Shown here piece after piece: positions 1 to 6,112 of a DNA stretch of 10,432 nt. The stretch covers positions 1 to 10,432 of the forward strand of contig QAMX01000148.1 in NCBI GenBank assembly GCA_003149835.1, read 5' to 3'. Within the stretch, counting starts at the first letter, position 1. The number at the start of each line of letters is the position of its first letter. The position numbers and the translations under genes were made by a program. The notes beneath the pieces were generated by a model that saw nothing but the letters and a program-made list of their open reading frames with translations, was not told the origin of the DNA and made no database searches. Origin of the DNA: Clostridiales bacterium (GTDB lineage: Bacteria; Bacillota; Clostridia; Oscillospirales; QAMX01).

Positions 1-112
1 AATCTCCCACCGTTTTTGGAAATAAATCTATTTTTCAAATTAACCGTTTTCTCTCAGAACGCTCTGTAAAATCCGTCCATGTTTATGATATTTATTCTTC
101 GTATTATCCTTT

Positions 113-156
113 TTTTATATATATCTTCGCGCCAGCGTTTGAGGATATATATAAAA
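113..156. repeat. AT-rich inverted repeat, 13-bp perfect arms
   Basis: The arms at 113-125 (TTTTATATATATC) and 144-156 are exact reverse complements separated by 18 bases, and a few more pairs including G-T wobbles can form inside. There is no clean T-run after it in either direction, so it is not a standard intrinsic terminator. It could be an extruding dyad, a protein-binding site or a transcript hairpin. The function is unknown. Confidence 0.5.
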
Positions 157-329
157 TTGCGATGATTTTATTGAATTATAGGCTTTTATTCAAATAAAAA
201 GGAATATCTTTTTGAAAGGCACCGAATACACGGTCTTTTCTGTCGAATTGTTTTGTATTTTCGGTTTATAAAATTCAATTTTTTCCTTTTTAAATATCGA
301 TTCTATTCCAAAATATTTGCTGATTTCTA

Positions 330-358
330 TTGACTTCTTTCTGGATTTGCTGTATGAT
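330..358 (+). promoter_or_regulatory. Candidate sigma-A promoter P1
   Basis: TTGACT (330-335) is followed after exactly 17 bases by TATGAT (353-358); each hexamer matches the vegetative consensus at 5 of 6 positions. Transcription would start near 365 and run toward the lipoprotein gene about 440 bases downstream. The surrounding DNA is AT-rich, so a chance match is possible. Confidence 0.45.
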
Positions 359-469
359 ATTTATGTGCAGTGGCTGATTGGTATTCCCTCGGCTTCGTTT
401 GAAAGCTGTTGTTTGCAGCGAATTGTCACTTAAACAACGCGATTTAATGCAATATGTCCTTTTGACATG

Positions 470-498
470 TTGCACTTTCTGCCCGTATCCGATATAAT
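470..498 (+). promoter_or_regulatory. Candidate sigma-A promoter P2
   Basis: TTGCAC (470-475) and a perfect TATAAT (493-498) are separated by the ideal 17 bases. The start point would be near 505, giving a ~300-base leader before the binding-protein gene at 806, interrupted by the hairpin at 620-675. A TTGACA at 462-467 is also present but sits 25 bases from the -10 box, too far to be its partner. This is the better of the two promoter candidates upstream of the lipoprotein gene. Confidence 0.5.
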
Positions 499-619
499 AT
501 GGCCATGTTGATGAGGTCGCCGTTTACGGACAGAAAGGATGAAAAATTCATTCCGTCGTCTGCGGTAGCCCTGAAAACATATGAATCAAGATAACTTCTT
601 GCATTTTTGTGCGTTTTGG

Positions 620-675
620 AAAGGCCGCGGAACGGTAATGGGAGGGAGTACCGTTTCTCGGCCTTTTCTATTTTG
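620..675 (+). terminator. Intrinsic terminator or attenuator in leader
   Basis: The left arm 620-637 pairs with 649-666: eight pairs (AAAGGCCG with CGGCCTTT), one C-T mismatch, then nine pairs including one G-T wobble. The loop is 11 bases (638-648) and G-rich. The stem runs into TTTTCTATTTT, a usable U-tract. It lies downstream of both candidate promoters and about 130 bases before the lipoprotein start, so it either ends a short separate transcript or acts as an attenuator for the gene. No known riboswitch or T-box signature was recognised in the preceding leader. Confidence 0.7.
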
Positions 676-805
676 TAGTCTGAGGAGGTGAAACGCAAAA
701 AACTGGTCACGGGGAGTTATGAGCATCTTTTAGAAAAAAATGGATCTCAAAGCGCACAAATCGTTTCTGCCGATACGGGCACGATGAAAGGAGTTTCTTC
801 CCAAA

Positions 806-2284
806 ATGAAAAACAAGTTTCGTGTAATGGCTATGATTTTGGCGGTTCTGATGTTGGCGATGTCTTTTGCGGCCTGTCAGAACAATGAGAATGATCCCGA
901 TACGACGAGCGCTACCAACAATTCGACGCCTGTTACTTCCTCCAACGGCGACAGCACGTCGACGCCTGCGACCACGACTGACGACGAAATCAATCTCGAT
1001 GGCTATGCTTTTGTTTGGGTAAAACCGACGCATAGCGCAACGGGGCGCGCCAATATGGCGCCCGACAACGAGACGGAGCTCGGCATTCAGCTGACTGATA
1101 TCTACAATGAAATCGAAGACAGATACAACTGCACCATTGAAATCAATCAGACAATGGGAACGGATTTTGAAGCCCTGATGCCGTCGGCCGTCGGCGGCGT
1201 AAAATACGCCGACGCGGTCTGTACGCGCCAATCCAACTGGATTCCGCTTGCCATGATGGGCGGCCTCCGGGCGCTCGACAGCCAGGAAATGCTGGACGCC
1301 GGCTTGGATCTGTATAATGAAAACGTTTTCAATCAGATTTATACGCAGATGACGAATGTCAAAGGCAAAATCTGGGGCTTTGATATGTCCGGCATATATG
1401 ATAACATCGCCATGGGACACTGCTACGCGTTCAACAAGAGGATCGTTGAAAACGCCGGCTATCCCGCCGAAGTCATTTTTGACGCTGTTCGCAACGGCAC
1501 ATGGACCTACGATTATTTCTTGGAGATCGCGCGCGCCTGCGTCAGCGACCCTGCCGGCGACGGCCTGACCTATCCTGTCGGCGACGACATCTGGGGGATC
1601 GCCCTTGATGGCGACGGTAACGAAATCTGGACCAACGGCACGGGGCCGATCGTCTATGACGAAGCGACCGGCAAATACCTCTCTAACCTCACCGACCCGC
1701 AGCTGATCAAGGCGATGGAATTTATGGCGGCTGTTAACGGTGAAGGCGATCTGATGGTTCCCGAAGCGCACGGTTCTATTCCGCAACGCGGCGACCGCCG
1801 GCAGATCTTCTATGAAGGCAAGGCCGCTTTCGCCGGTCTCTACGGCGGCAATTTCAACGACAGCAATACCGGTTTGATGGAAGACGATTTCGGCGTGGTC
1901 CCCTTCCCGAAGGGTCCGGACACGGATAAGTACATCATCAATATGGTTGACCTCGATTCCAGTATCATCATGACCTCCAATACCGATTATGCCAAGACCG
2001 CCGTCATCCTCAATGCGATCGGCGAAAAGGTTACGGATTTTGAAGCGTATAAGGAACTGGTTCTCGAAAGCTTCCGTGGCTGCGAGGATTCCGTGGACGT
2101 TTTGTTTAACTATGCGTTCCCCAATGCGTTTATGAACATTGCAAAATGTTCGAGTGAAATGCATGAGATCATGCGCAAGCAGCTTTACAGCGATATTTAT
2201 ACAAAGAACATGTCCGTCGCGCAGGCTGCTGAAACCTATACGGGAAAAATTCAGGCGGAGCTTGACGGTATTTTCAGACAGTAA
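806..2284 (+). CDS. Extracellular solute-binding lipoprotein (family 1, sugar ABC type)
   Basis: This 492-residue protein is a ligand-binding lipoprotein that would capture a substrate, most likely a carbohydrate, outside the membrane and hand it to an ABC importer. A Lys/Arg start and hydrophobic core (residues 8-22) lead to the lipobox SFAAC with the lipidated Cys at 24; Phe at -3 is slightly off consensus. A low-complexity Asp/Thr/Ser/Asn linker follows (25-60). Family-1 hallmarks are FNKRIVENAGYP (209-220), GTWTYDYFLEIA (231-242), a GKAAF segment (338-342) and FGVVPFPKGP (362-371). The start at 806 is favoured by an upstream AAAGGAG, about 12 bases away, and by the signal peptide. It is monocistronic: a terminator follows and no permease or ATPase of an importer is in the window, so it probably shares a transporter encoded elsewhere or just upstream. 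The substrate cannot be told from sequence. Confidence 0.9.
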   Translation: MKNKFRVMAMILAVLMLAMSFAACQNNENDPDTTSATNNSTPVTSSNGDSTSTPATTTDDEINLDGYAFVWVKPTHSATGRANMAPDNETELGIQLTDIYNEIEDRYNCTIEINQTMGTDFEALMPSAVGGVKYADAVCTRQSNWIPLAMMGGLRALDSQEMLDAGLDLYNENVFNQIYTQMTNVKGKIWGFDMSGIYDNIAMGHCYAFNKRIVENAGYPAEVIFDAVRNGTWTYDYFLEIARACVSDPAGDGLTYPVGDDIWGIALDGDGNEIWTNGTGPIVYDEATGKYLSNLTDPQLIKAMEFMAAVNGEGDLMVPEAHGSIPQRGDRRQIFYEGKAAFAGLYGGNFNDSNTGLMEDDFGVVPFPKGPDTDKYIINMVDLDSSIIMTSNTDYAKTAVILNAIGEKVTDFEAYKELVLESFRGCEDSVDVLFNYAFPNAFMNIAKCSSEMHEIMRKQLYSDIYTKNMSVAQAAETYTGKIQAELDGIFRQ

Positions 2285-2312
2285 CAGCCGATCGCTCCTG
2301 CGAATTCGATTA

Positions 2313-2348
2313 AAAACAAGCGCCCCGCCCTGGCGGGGCGCTTGTTTT
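2313..2348 (+). terminator. Intrinsic terminator after the lipoprotein gene
   Basis: Arms 2313-2329 and 2332-2348 are perfect 17-base reverse complements around a 2-base centre; the practical loop is CCTG. The stem is GC-rich (GCGCCCCGCC / GGCGGGGCGC), flanked by A-run and T-run. It starts 28 bases after the lipoprotein stop codon. The symmetric A/T flanks would let it work in both directions. Confidence 0.92.
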
Positions 2349-2481
2349 ATAAATGTCTGTGTTTGATAAACCGGACAACGATTAGAGCGATTCGTCTTTT
2401 CTGTGCGTGAAACATAAGATTCTTTGTTTGAAAGCGTCTTAAAAGCTTTGGGATTTTCTGCTTTCGATGTTGTTTGAACGC

Positions 2482-2510
2482 TTGCGGAACGAGTGAAAAA
2501 GTAGTATAAT
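2482..2510 (+). promoter_or_regulatory. Candidate sigma-A promoter without an obvious gene
   Basis: TTGCGG (2482-2487) and a perfect TATAAT (2505-2510) are separated by exactly 17 bases. The start would be near 2517. Only a 19-codon open frame beginning at 2518, with no ribosome binding site, and a T7 run at about 2567-2573 follow before transcription would run antisense into the 3' end of the Hsp20 gene. It may drive a small or antisense RNA, or be a chance match. Apart from this, the gap 2349-2582 shows nothing I can name. Confidence 0.4.
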
Positions 2511-2582
2511 AAAAGCGATGTGGTATTCGCGGCCCGCGGCGTCGGATAGCAATCAGGATCAAACGTTTTTTTGGTGATTTCA

Positions 2583-2623
2583 TAAAATCAAAACGCGGCC
2601 AACCTATGTCTATGGTTTCCGCG
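2583..2623 (-). terminator. Intrinsic terminator of the Hsp20 gene
   Basis: Read on the minus strand, CGCGG and AACC (2623-2614) pair with GGTT and CCGCG (2604-2594) around small internal mismatches and an apical loop, and the stem is followed at once by TTTTGATTTTAT. It lies about a dozen bases past the Hsp20 stop codon. Confidence 0.75.
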
Positions 2624-2634
2624 GGGCTTTCTCC

Positions 2635-3039
2635 TTACTCGATTTCAACGCGTTTGGACTTGAATTCCTCCGCAGCCCGTTTCGGCAGCGAAAGACTGAG
2701 TATGCCGTGCCGGTAAGAGGCTTTGATCTTTTCTTTATCGATATTGGAGATATCAAAACTTCGCTGGAAGCGCCCGTAAGAGCGTTCACGACGCAGATAA
2801 TTTCCGTTTTGATCCTTATCGCCGCGTTCCTGCGTTCGTTCTGCGCTGATGGTCAGATAATTGTCCTGAATGTCGATTCTGATATCGTCTTTTTCAAATC
2901 CGGGAAGCTCCGCTTCCAGAACCAGTTGTTTGCCCTCGTCGCGGATATCCGTCCTAAACGCGGGCAGTCCCCAGTCAGAATCAAAAAATTTCTGAAAGAG
3001 ATCATTGTGTTTCCCTTCAAATGGCGTGAGCTCAAACAT
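2635..3039 (-). CDS. Small heat-shock protein, Hsp20/alpha-crystallin family
   Basis: This 134-residue cytoplasmic chaperone would bind unfolding proteins without ATP and hold them for refolding by other chaperones. The short N-terminal arm (1-26) is followed by the alpha-crystallin domain (about 27-120), with the characteristic LEAELPGFEKDDI (41-53), NYLRRERSYGRFQRSF (80-95) and the A-x-Y-x-x-G-I-L-x-L-x-LPK signature (107-120). The tail holds a V-E-I triplet (131-133) at the place of the I/V-x-I motif that links dimers into oligomers. The length is usual for bacterial members. The start is supported by GGAGG eight bases upstream. It stands alone: divergent from the dehydrogenase gene, with its own terminator. 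No CIRCE (HrcA) inverted repeat is seen in its upstream region, so heat control, if any, is by another mechanism. Confidence 0.95.
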   Translation of the reverse strand: MFELTPFEGKHNDLFQKFFDSDWGLPAFRTDIRDEGKQLVLEAELPGFEKDDIRIDIQDNYLTISAERTQERGDKDQNGNYLRRERSYGRFQRSFDISNIDKEKIKASYRHGILSLSLPKRAAEEFKSKRVEIE

Positions 3040-3105
3040 ACAATTTACCTCCGTATTGGTTCTTATTTTCAGTATATCCTCCGTCGGACAAGTTTATGTA
3101 GAGGC

Positions 3106-3140
3106 GGATAGAAATATCACCCCTACCCTATCCATATCAA
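3106..3140 (-). promoter_or_regulatory. Possible Hsp20 promoter with overlapping inverted repeat
   Basis: On the minus strand TTGATA (3140-3135) lies 16 bases from GATATT (3118-3113), a moderate sigma-A match. GGATAG (3106-3111) and CTATCC (3128-3133) form an inverted repeat with 16 bases between, so one arm falls in the spacer and the other overlaps the downstream edge of the -10 box: a layout expected of an operator in this divergent intergenic region. The support is modest and either element could be chance. Confidence 0.3.
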
Positions 3141-3168
3141 TTTCCGTTCGAAGAAAGGAAGCAATCAA

Positions 3169-4131
3169 ATGAAAATCACAGTGCTGGACGGCTATGCCCT
3201 GAATCCGGGCGATAATCCATGGAGCGCGCTGGAACAGCTTGGCGAGTTAACGGTCTACGACCGTACGCCGCCGGAGCTCGTGTTCGAGAGAGCCAAAGAC
3301 GCCGACATTCTCCTGACAAATAAGACGATTTTGGACAAAAATATGCTCGCTTCGCTGAAAAACCTGAAATTTATCAGCGTTATCGCCACAGGCTATAACA
3401 TCGTAGATATTGCGGCCGCCGCGGAGCTCGGGATTCCGGTATCCAATGTCCCGACCTACGGGACGGCTTCGGTCGCGCAGCTGACGTTTGCGTTGATTTT
3501 GGAGCTTTGTCACGGAGTCGCACGTCACAGCGACTCCGTACACAATGGCGACTGGTGCGCCGCGCAGGACTATTCGTATTGGCAGCAGCCGCTGGTGGAA
3601 CTGAACGGCAAGGTGCTCGGTCTTGTCGGCTTCGGTGCGATCGGCCAGAGAACCGCCGCGATCGGCCGTGCTTTCGGGATGAAGATCTGCGCCTATAACC
3701 CGCCTCCCCGTCCCAATCCGCAAAATATCGAATACGAATACGTTGAACTGGATCAGTTGCTCGCGCAGTCGGATTTCATCTCGCTGCATTGTCCCCTGAC
3801 GCCGGATAACACCGGTATGATTAACGCGGACGCGATCGCCAAAATGAAGCCCACTGCTTTTATCATCAATACTGCGCGCGGTCCTCTCATCGATGAACCG
3901 GCGCTTGCGGAGGCATTAAACAGCGGAAAGATTGCCGGCGCCGCGCTTGACGTGCTCTCTTCGGAGCCGCCGAAATCGGATAATCCCCTGCTGACCGCCA
4001 AAAACGCCCTGATCACGCCGCATATCGCATGGGCGACTCTGGAAGCGCGGAAACGTCTGATGGATACGACCGCGCAGAATATTCAGGCGTTTCTCAATGG
4101 AGCGCCGATCAACGTCGTCAACAAGCGGTGA
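3169..4131 (+). CDS. D-2-hydroxyacid dehydrogenase (glycerate dehydrogenase/hydroxypyruvate reductase-like)
   Basis: This 320-residue cytoplasmic oxidoreductase would interconvert a 2-oxoacid such as hydroxypyruvate or glyoxylate and its D-2-hydroxyacid using NAD(P)H. The N-terminal MKITVLDGYALNPGD is typical of the glycerate dehydrogenase-like branch. The Rossmann domain has GFGAIG (154-159). The catalytic triad is present: Arg237 in NTARG, Glu266 in SSEPP and His285 in TPHIAW. At the end of the second beta strand, where NAD-specific members usually have Asp, the sequence reads AYNPPP with Asn177, so the cofactor preference is uncertain. An AGAAAGGAAG site precedes the start at 3169. The aldolase gene begins 36 bases after its stop with no terminator between, so the two are one operon. 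The exact substrate is not determined. Confidence 0.92.
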   Translation: MKITVLDGYALNPGDNPWSALEQLGELTVYDRTPPELVFERAKDADILLTNKTILDKNMLASLKNLKFISVIATGYNIVDIAAAAELGIPVSNVPTYGTASVAQLTFALILELCHGVARHSDSVHNGDWCAAQDYSYWQQPLVELNGKVLGLVGFGAIGQRTAAIGRAFGMKICAYNPPPRPNPQNIEYEYVELDQLLAQSDFISLHCPLTPDNTGMINADAIAKMKPTAFIINTARGPLIDEPALAEALNSGKIAGAALDVLSSEPPKSDNPLLTAKNALITPHIAWATLEARKRLMDTTAQNIQAFLNGAPINVVNKR

Positions 4132-4167
4132 CGGCGTACAGAACGGGAAAGGAAGAAAACGGATCAT

Positions 4168-4992
4168 ATGAACGGTTTTGAATTTAAAAACGCCCTGCAC
4201 AGCGGAAAATTTGTCTACGGCATGATGCTGGTCTCGCGTTCCCCGAAATTTGCCGAAACCATCCAGACGCTCGGTTTTGACTATATTTTTATCGATACGG
4301 AGCACATCTGTGTCGACCGCACGACGCTCTCGTGGATGTGCCAGACCTTCCGCGCCATGAATATCGCGCCGATCGTCCGCATCCCCTCCCCTGATCCCTA
4401 TACGGCTTCAACCGTGCTGGACGGAGGCGCCGAGGGCATCATCGCGCCGTATATCGAGACGCCGGAGCAGGTGCGTGCGCTGGTGGGCGCAGTGAAATAC
4501 AAGCCCTTGAAAGGCCAACGTCTTGAAAACATCCTCAGCGGCGCGGAACAGCCCGAACCGGAACTGAAAGCTTACCTCGAAAACGCCAACCGCTCGAAAA
4601 CCTTAATCGTCAACATCGAAAGCGTACCGGCGATGAAAAACCTCGACGAGATTACCGCGGTCGAAGGTCTGGACGGTATTTTGATCGGGCCGCACGACCT
4701 CTCGTGCAGCTTGGGAATTCCGGAGCAGTACACGCACCCGCGTTATGATGCGGCGGTACGCGAGATTCTTTCCAAGGGCCGCGCGGCTGGGCTTGGGTCC
4801 GGTATCCATGTACACTATAACGGCGATATTGCCCAGGAAATAAACTGGTGCCGCGAAACCGGCGCCAACTTCGTGGTGCATCACAGCGATATTTTGTCGT
4901 TCACACTCGCGATGAAGCGCGATATCGCCGCGCTCCGCGCCGGTATCGAAGGCTCTTCGGCTGAACATGGTGAAACGATCCTGAACATCTGA
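4168..4992 (+). CDS. HpcH/HpaI-family class II aldolase
   Basis: This 274-residue TIM-barrel lyase would cleave a 4-hydroxy-2-oxoacid (or 2-keto-3-deoxy sugar acid) into pyruvate or another short oxoacid and an aldehyde, with a divalent metal. The visible active-site residues match the family: base His46 in DTEH, Arg71 in VRIP for the oxoacid carboxylate, metal ligand Glu151 in NIES and Asp177 in GPHDLS. The GGAEGIIAPYIETPEQV segment (86-102) is the family's helix-strand signature. The stretch after KYKPLKG (110-116) departs from the common PPLGxRG pattern, so substrate choice may be unusual. The length is near the usual 250-270. The start at 4168 has GGAAAGGAAG upstream. It is the second gene of the operon with the 2-hydroxyacid dehydrogenase, which could reduce one of its products. 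A shared palindromic terminator follows. GarL, RhmA, HpaI and similar enzymes cannot be told apart here. Confidence 0.9.
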   Translation: MNGFEFKNALHSGKFVYGMMLVSRSPKFAETIQTLGFDYIFIDTEHICVDRTTLSWMCQTFRAMNIAPIVRIPSPDPYTASTVLDGGAEGIIAPYIETPEQVRALVGAVKYKPLKGQRLENILSGAEQPEPELKAYLENANRSKTLIVNIESVPAMKNLDEITAVEGLDGILIGPHDLSCSLGIPEQYTHPRYDAAVREILSKGRAAGLGSGIHVHYNGDIAQEINWCRETGANFVVHHSDILSFTLAMKRDIAALRAGIEGSSAEHGETILNI

Positions 4993-5000
4993 TTTTCAGA

Positions 5001-5042
5001 AAAAAGAACCCGAAACGGCCATGGCCGTTTCGGGTTCTTTTT
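5001..5042. terminator. Bidirectional intrinsic terminator, perfect 42-base palindrome
   Basis: Bases 5001-5021 and 5022-5042 are exact reverse complements with no spacer. The stem is GC-rich, with an A5 run at one end and a T5 run at the other. It lies 8 bases after the aldolase stop and 22 bases beyond the stop of the opposing gene at 5065, so it can end transcription from both converging units. Confidence 0.93.
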
Positions 5043-5064
5043 GATATCCGCACCATCGGAAGAA

Positions 5065-6081
5065 TTAAGAGCTTGCGGCTTTTCTGTACACGTCGACGAT
5101 CTTTTCACTGATTCGGGCCGCCTCGCGTATCTTTTCGCATACCGGCTTCATCAAGATCGGATCCTTTACGCTGGCTCGCGCGATATGAAATCCCCCAAGC
5201 ATGCCGCCGTTTGCATAATCGTTGTTGCCGCGGCTGTCGCGGTAAGCCAGTATATGAAAGATTTCGCTCAGCTCGGTATAGAGCGGTATAATTTTTTCTA
5301 TAAACCGCATCTCCGGATGATCATGCAGGGCGCGTTCAAAAAGACCGCCGCCGCCGCCATTTGTGCCGAGCATACACAGATATGTGCCGTGAACGTTCCA
5401 TATATCAGGCTGATCTTCCGGCAACCCGGATAGAGAGCCGTTTTCAAACGAGTCCGCCCAGTCATAAAACGCCTGGATACCGAAAGAAATCGAATCTGTC
5501 GACGGCATTGTCAGCCATTCGGGCACACGCATAACGGCATCGCGGTAAACCTGCTCTATTGCCGGAAGGTCTGCGCATGGTTCGCCAACGAATATCAGCT
5601 CGGTGAATTGCGGCGCAACGCTTTGCGGAGATTTTTCAGAGCAGATCAGATAAAAAAGCGCCTCTGTATCGTATCCGACAATGCAGTTGTATTCGATATC
5701 CATACTGATGTTTCCGCTGCTTCCTCCGCGGGCAATGACGGGAAGCCCATGGTCGAGGCTGGTTTTGATTTGAGAGAGAAATTGGCCGCGCGTTTTATCC
5801 GTGATGTCGGTATAGCGGGTATATTTGCGCCCGATCGCGTTGAAAATCTTGCCGAGCTGAACATCGCCGGCGAGTTCATGTGAAAGATACCACACAGGCG
5901 CCGATATGTCTCTGGAATAGAGCTGTGTCACGCTGTCGCCCGCGACTGCGGAGAAAAACCAATAGTCATACCGCCGGTCCAGGCCAAGGCAGGATGCGAC
6001 GTATTCCATGCAGCCGTGAAGCCAGTAGTTTTGCCCTTTCATGCCGTCACATAAAACACGCGGCGAACCGACCATCTTCAT
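5065..6081 (-). CDS. Uncharacterised protein, putative C39/BtrH_N-like papain fold
   Basis: I cannot assign a function to this 338-residue soluble protein; no signal peptide or membrane segment is seen. Its layout resembles clostridial hypothetical proteins related to the BtrH N-terminal/peptidase C39-like fold: a Cys-bearing N-terminal helix (LHGCMEYVASCLG, Cys24), a strand pair GLPVIARGG (112-120) and CIVGYD (133-138), then a mostly helical C-terminal half (about 195-338) with FYDWADSFENG, a Gly-rich NGGGGG loop (241-246) and NGGMLGGFHI. In true C39-type enzymes a His precedes the IVGYD strand; here the sequence is EYNCIVGYD, so the catalytic His appears to be missing. The start at 6081 has AGGGG nine to ten bases upstream. 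It lies 31 bases downstream of the other C39-like gene and is presumably co-transcribed with it. The fold assignment rests on pattern memory only. Confidence 0.6.
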   Translation of the reverse strand: MKMVGSPRVLCDGMKGQNYWLHGCMEYVASCLGLDRRYDYWFFSAVAGDSVTQLYSRDISAPVWYLSHELAGDVQLGKIFNAIGRKYTRYTDITDKTRGQFLSQIKTSLDHGLPVIARGGSSGNISMDIEYNCIVGYDTEALFYLICSEKSPQSVAPQFTELIFVGEPCADLPAIEQVYRDAVMRVPEWLTMPSTDSISFGIQAFYDWADSFENGSLSGLPEDQPDIWNVHGTYLCMLGTNGGGGGLFERALHDHPEMRFIEKIIPLYTELSEIFHILAYRDSRGNNDYANGGMLGGFHIARASVKDPILMKPVCEKIREAARISEKIVDVYRKAASS

Positions 6082-6112
6082 TTGTCTCTACCCCTTTCTT
6101 TTTACATAGATA

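Larger units (their letters stand above)
1..805. other. Long non-coding, partly AT-rich leader region
   Basis: No convincing long gene is visible here. The first ~480 bases are strongly AT-rich, unlike the genes that follow. One frame on the + strand is open from base 3 to a TAA at 195-197 (64 codons). Its predicted peptide is hydrophobic and unfamiliar and could be the tail of an upstream gene, but an AT-rich stretch can stay open that long by chance. The rest holds an AT-rich inverted repeat (113-156), two candidate promoters (330-358, 470-498), a 29-31 codon open frame (499-594) and an intrinsic terminator hairpin (620-675), all described separately. The last ~130 bases, between that terminator and the lipoprotein start at 806, contain a GAGGAGG motif near 681-687 with no well-placed start codon after it. 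Confidence 0.6.

Noticed and set aside
3..197. 64-codon frame open from the window edge on the + strand, possible tail of an upstream gene
   Set aside because: The DNA is strongly AT-rich, the peptide is unfamiliar and hydrophobic, and a frame of this length can be open by chance here. Sequence before base 1 would decide.
505..670. T-box or other known riboswitch in the leader
   Set aside because: The GGCCGCGG stretch superficially recalls the T-box end, but the conserved TGGNACCGCG order is absent and no other class signature was recognised.
444..710. 88-codon minus-strand frame in the leader region
   Set aside because: It runs antisense through the candidate promoter and terminator hairpin, with no recognisable domain.
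688..888. 66-codon frame starting at GTG in GAGGAGGTG
   Set aside because: The GTG is part of the Shine-Dalgarno-like sequence itself, leaving no spacing, and the frame overlaps the signal peptide of the lipoprotein.
707..2164. 485-codon open frame on the minus strand opposite the solute-binding protein gene
   Set aside because: It lies antisense to a well-supported lipoprotein, has an implausible composition rich in Val/Ile/Arg/His, no recognisable domain and no ribosome binding site. It is a shadow of the codon pattern on the other strand.
2347..2583. 78-codon minus-strand frame after the Hsp20 gene
   Set aside because: It begins directly at the Hsp20 terminator, is rich in Arg/Lys/Ile with no domain, and no ribosome binding site was identified.
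3040..3168. CIRCE element upstream of the Hsp20 gene
   Set aside because: No TTAGCACTC-N9-GAGTGCTAA-like repeat is present; only an unrelated GGATAG/CTATCC repeat was found.
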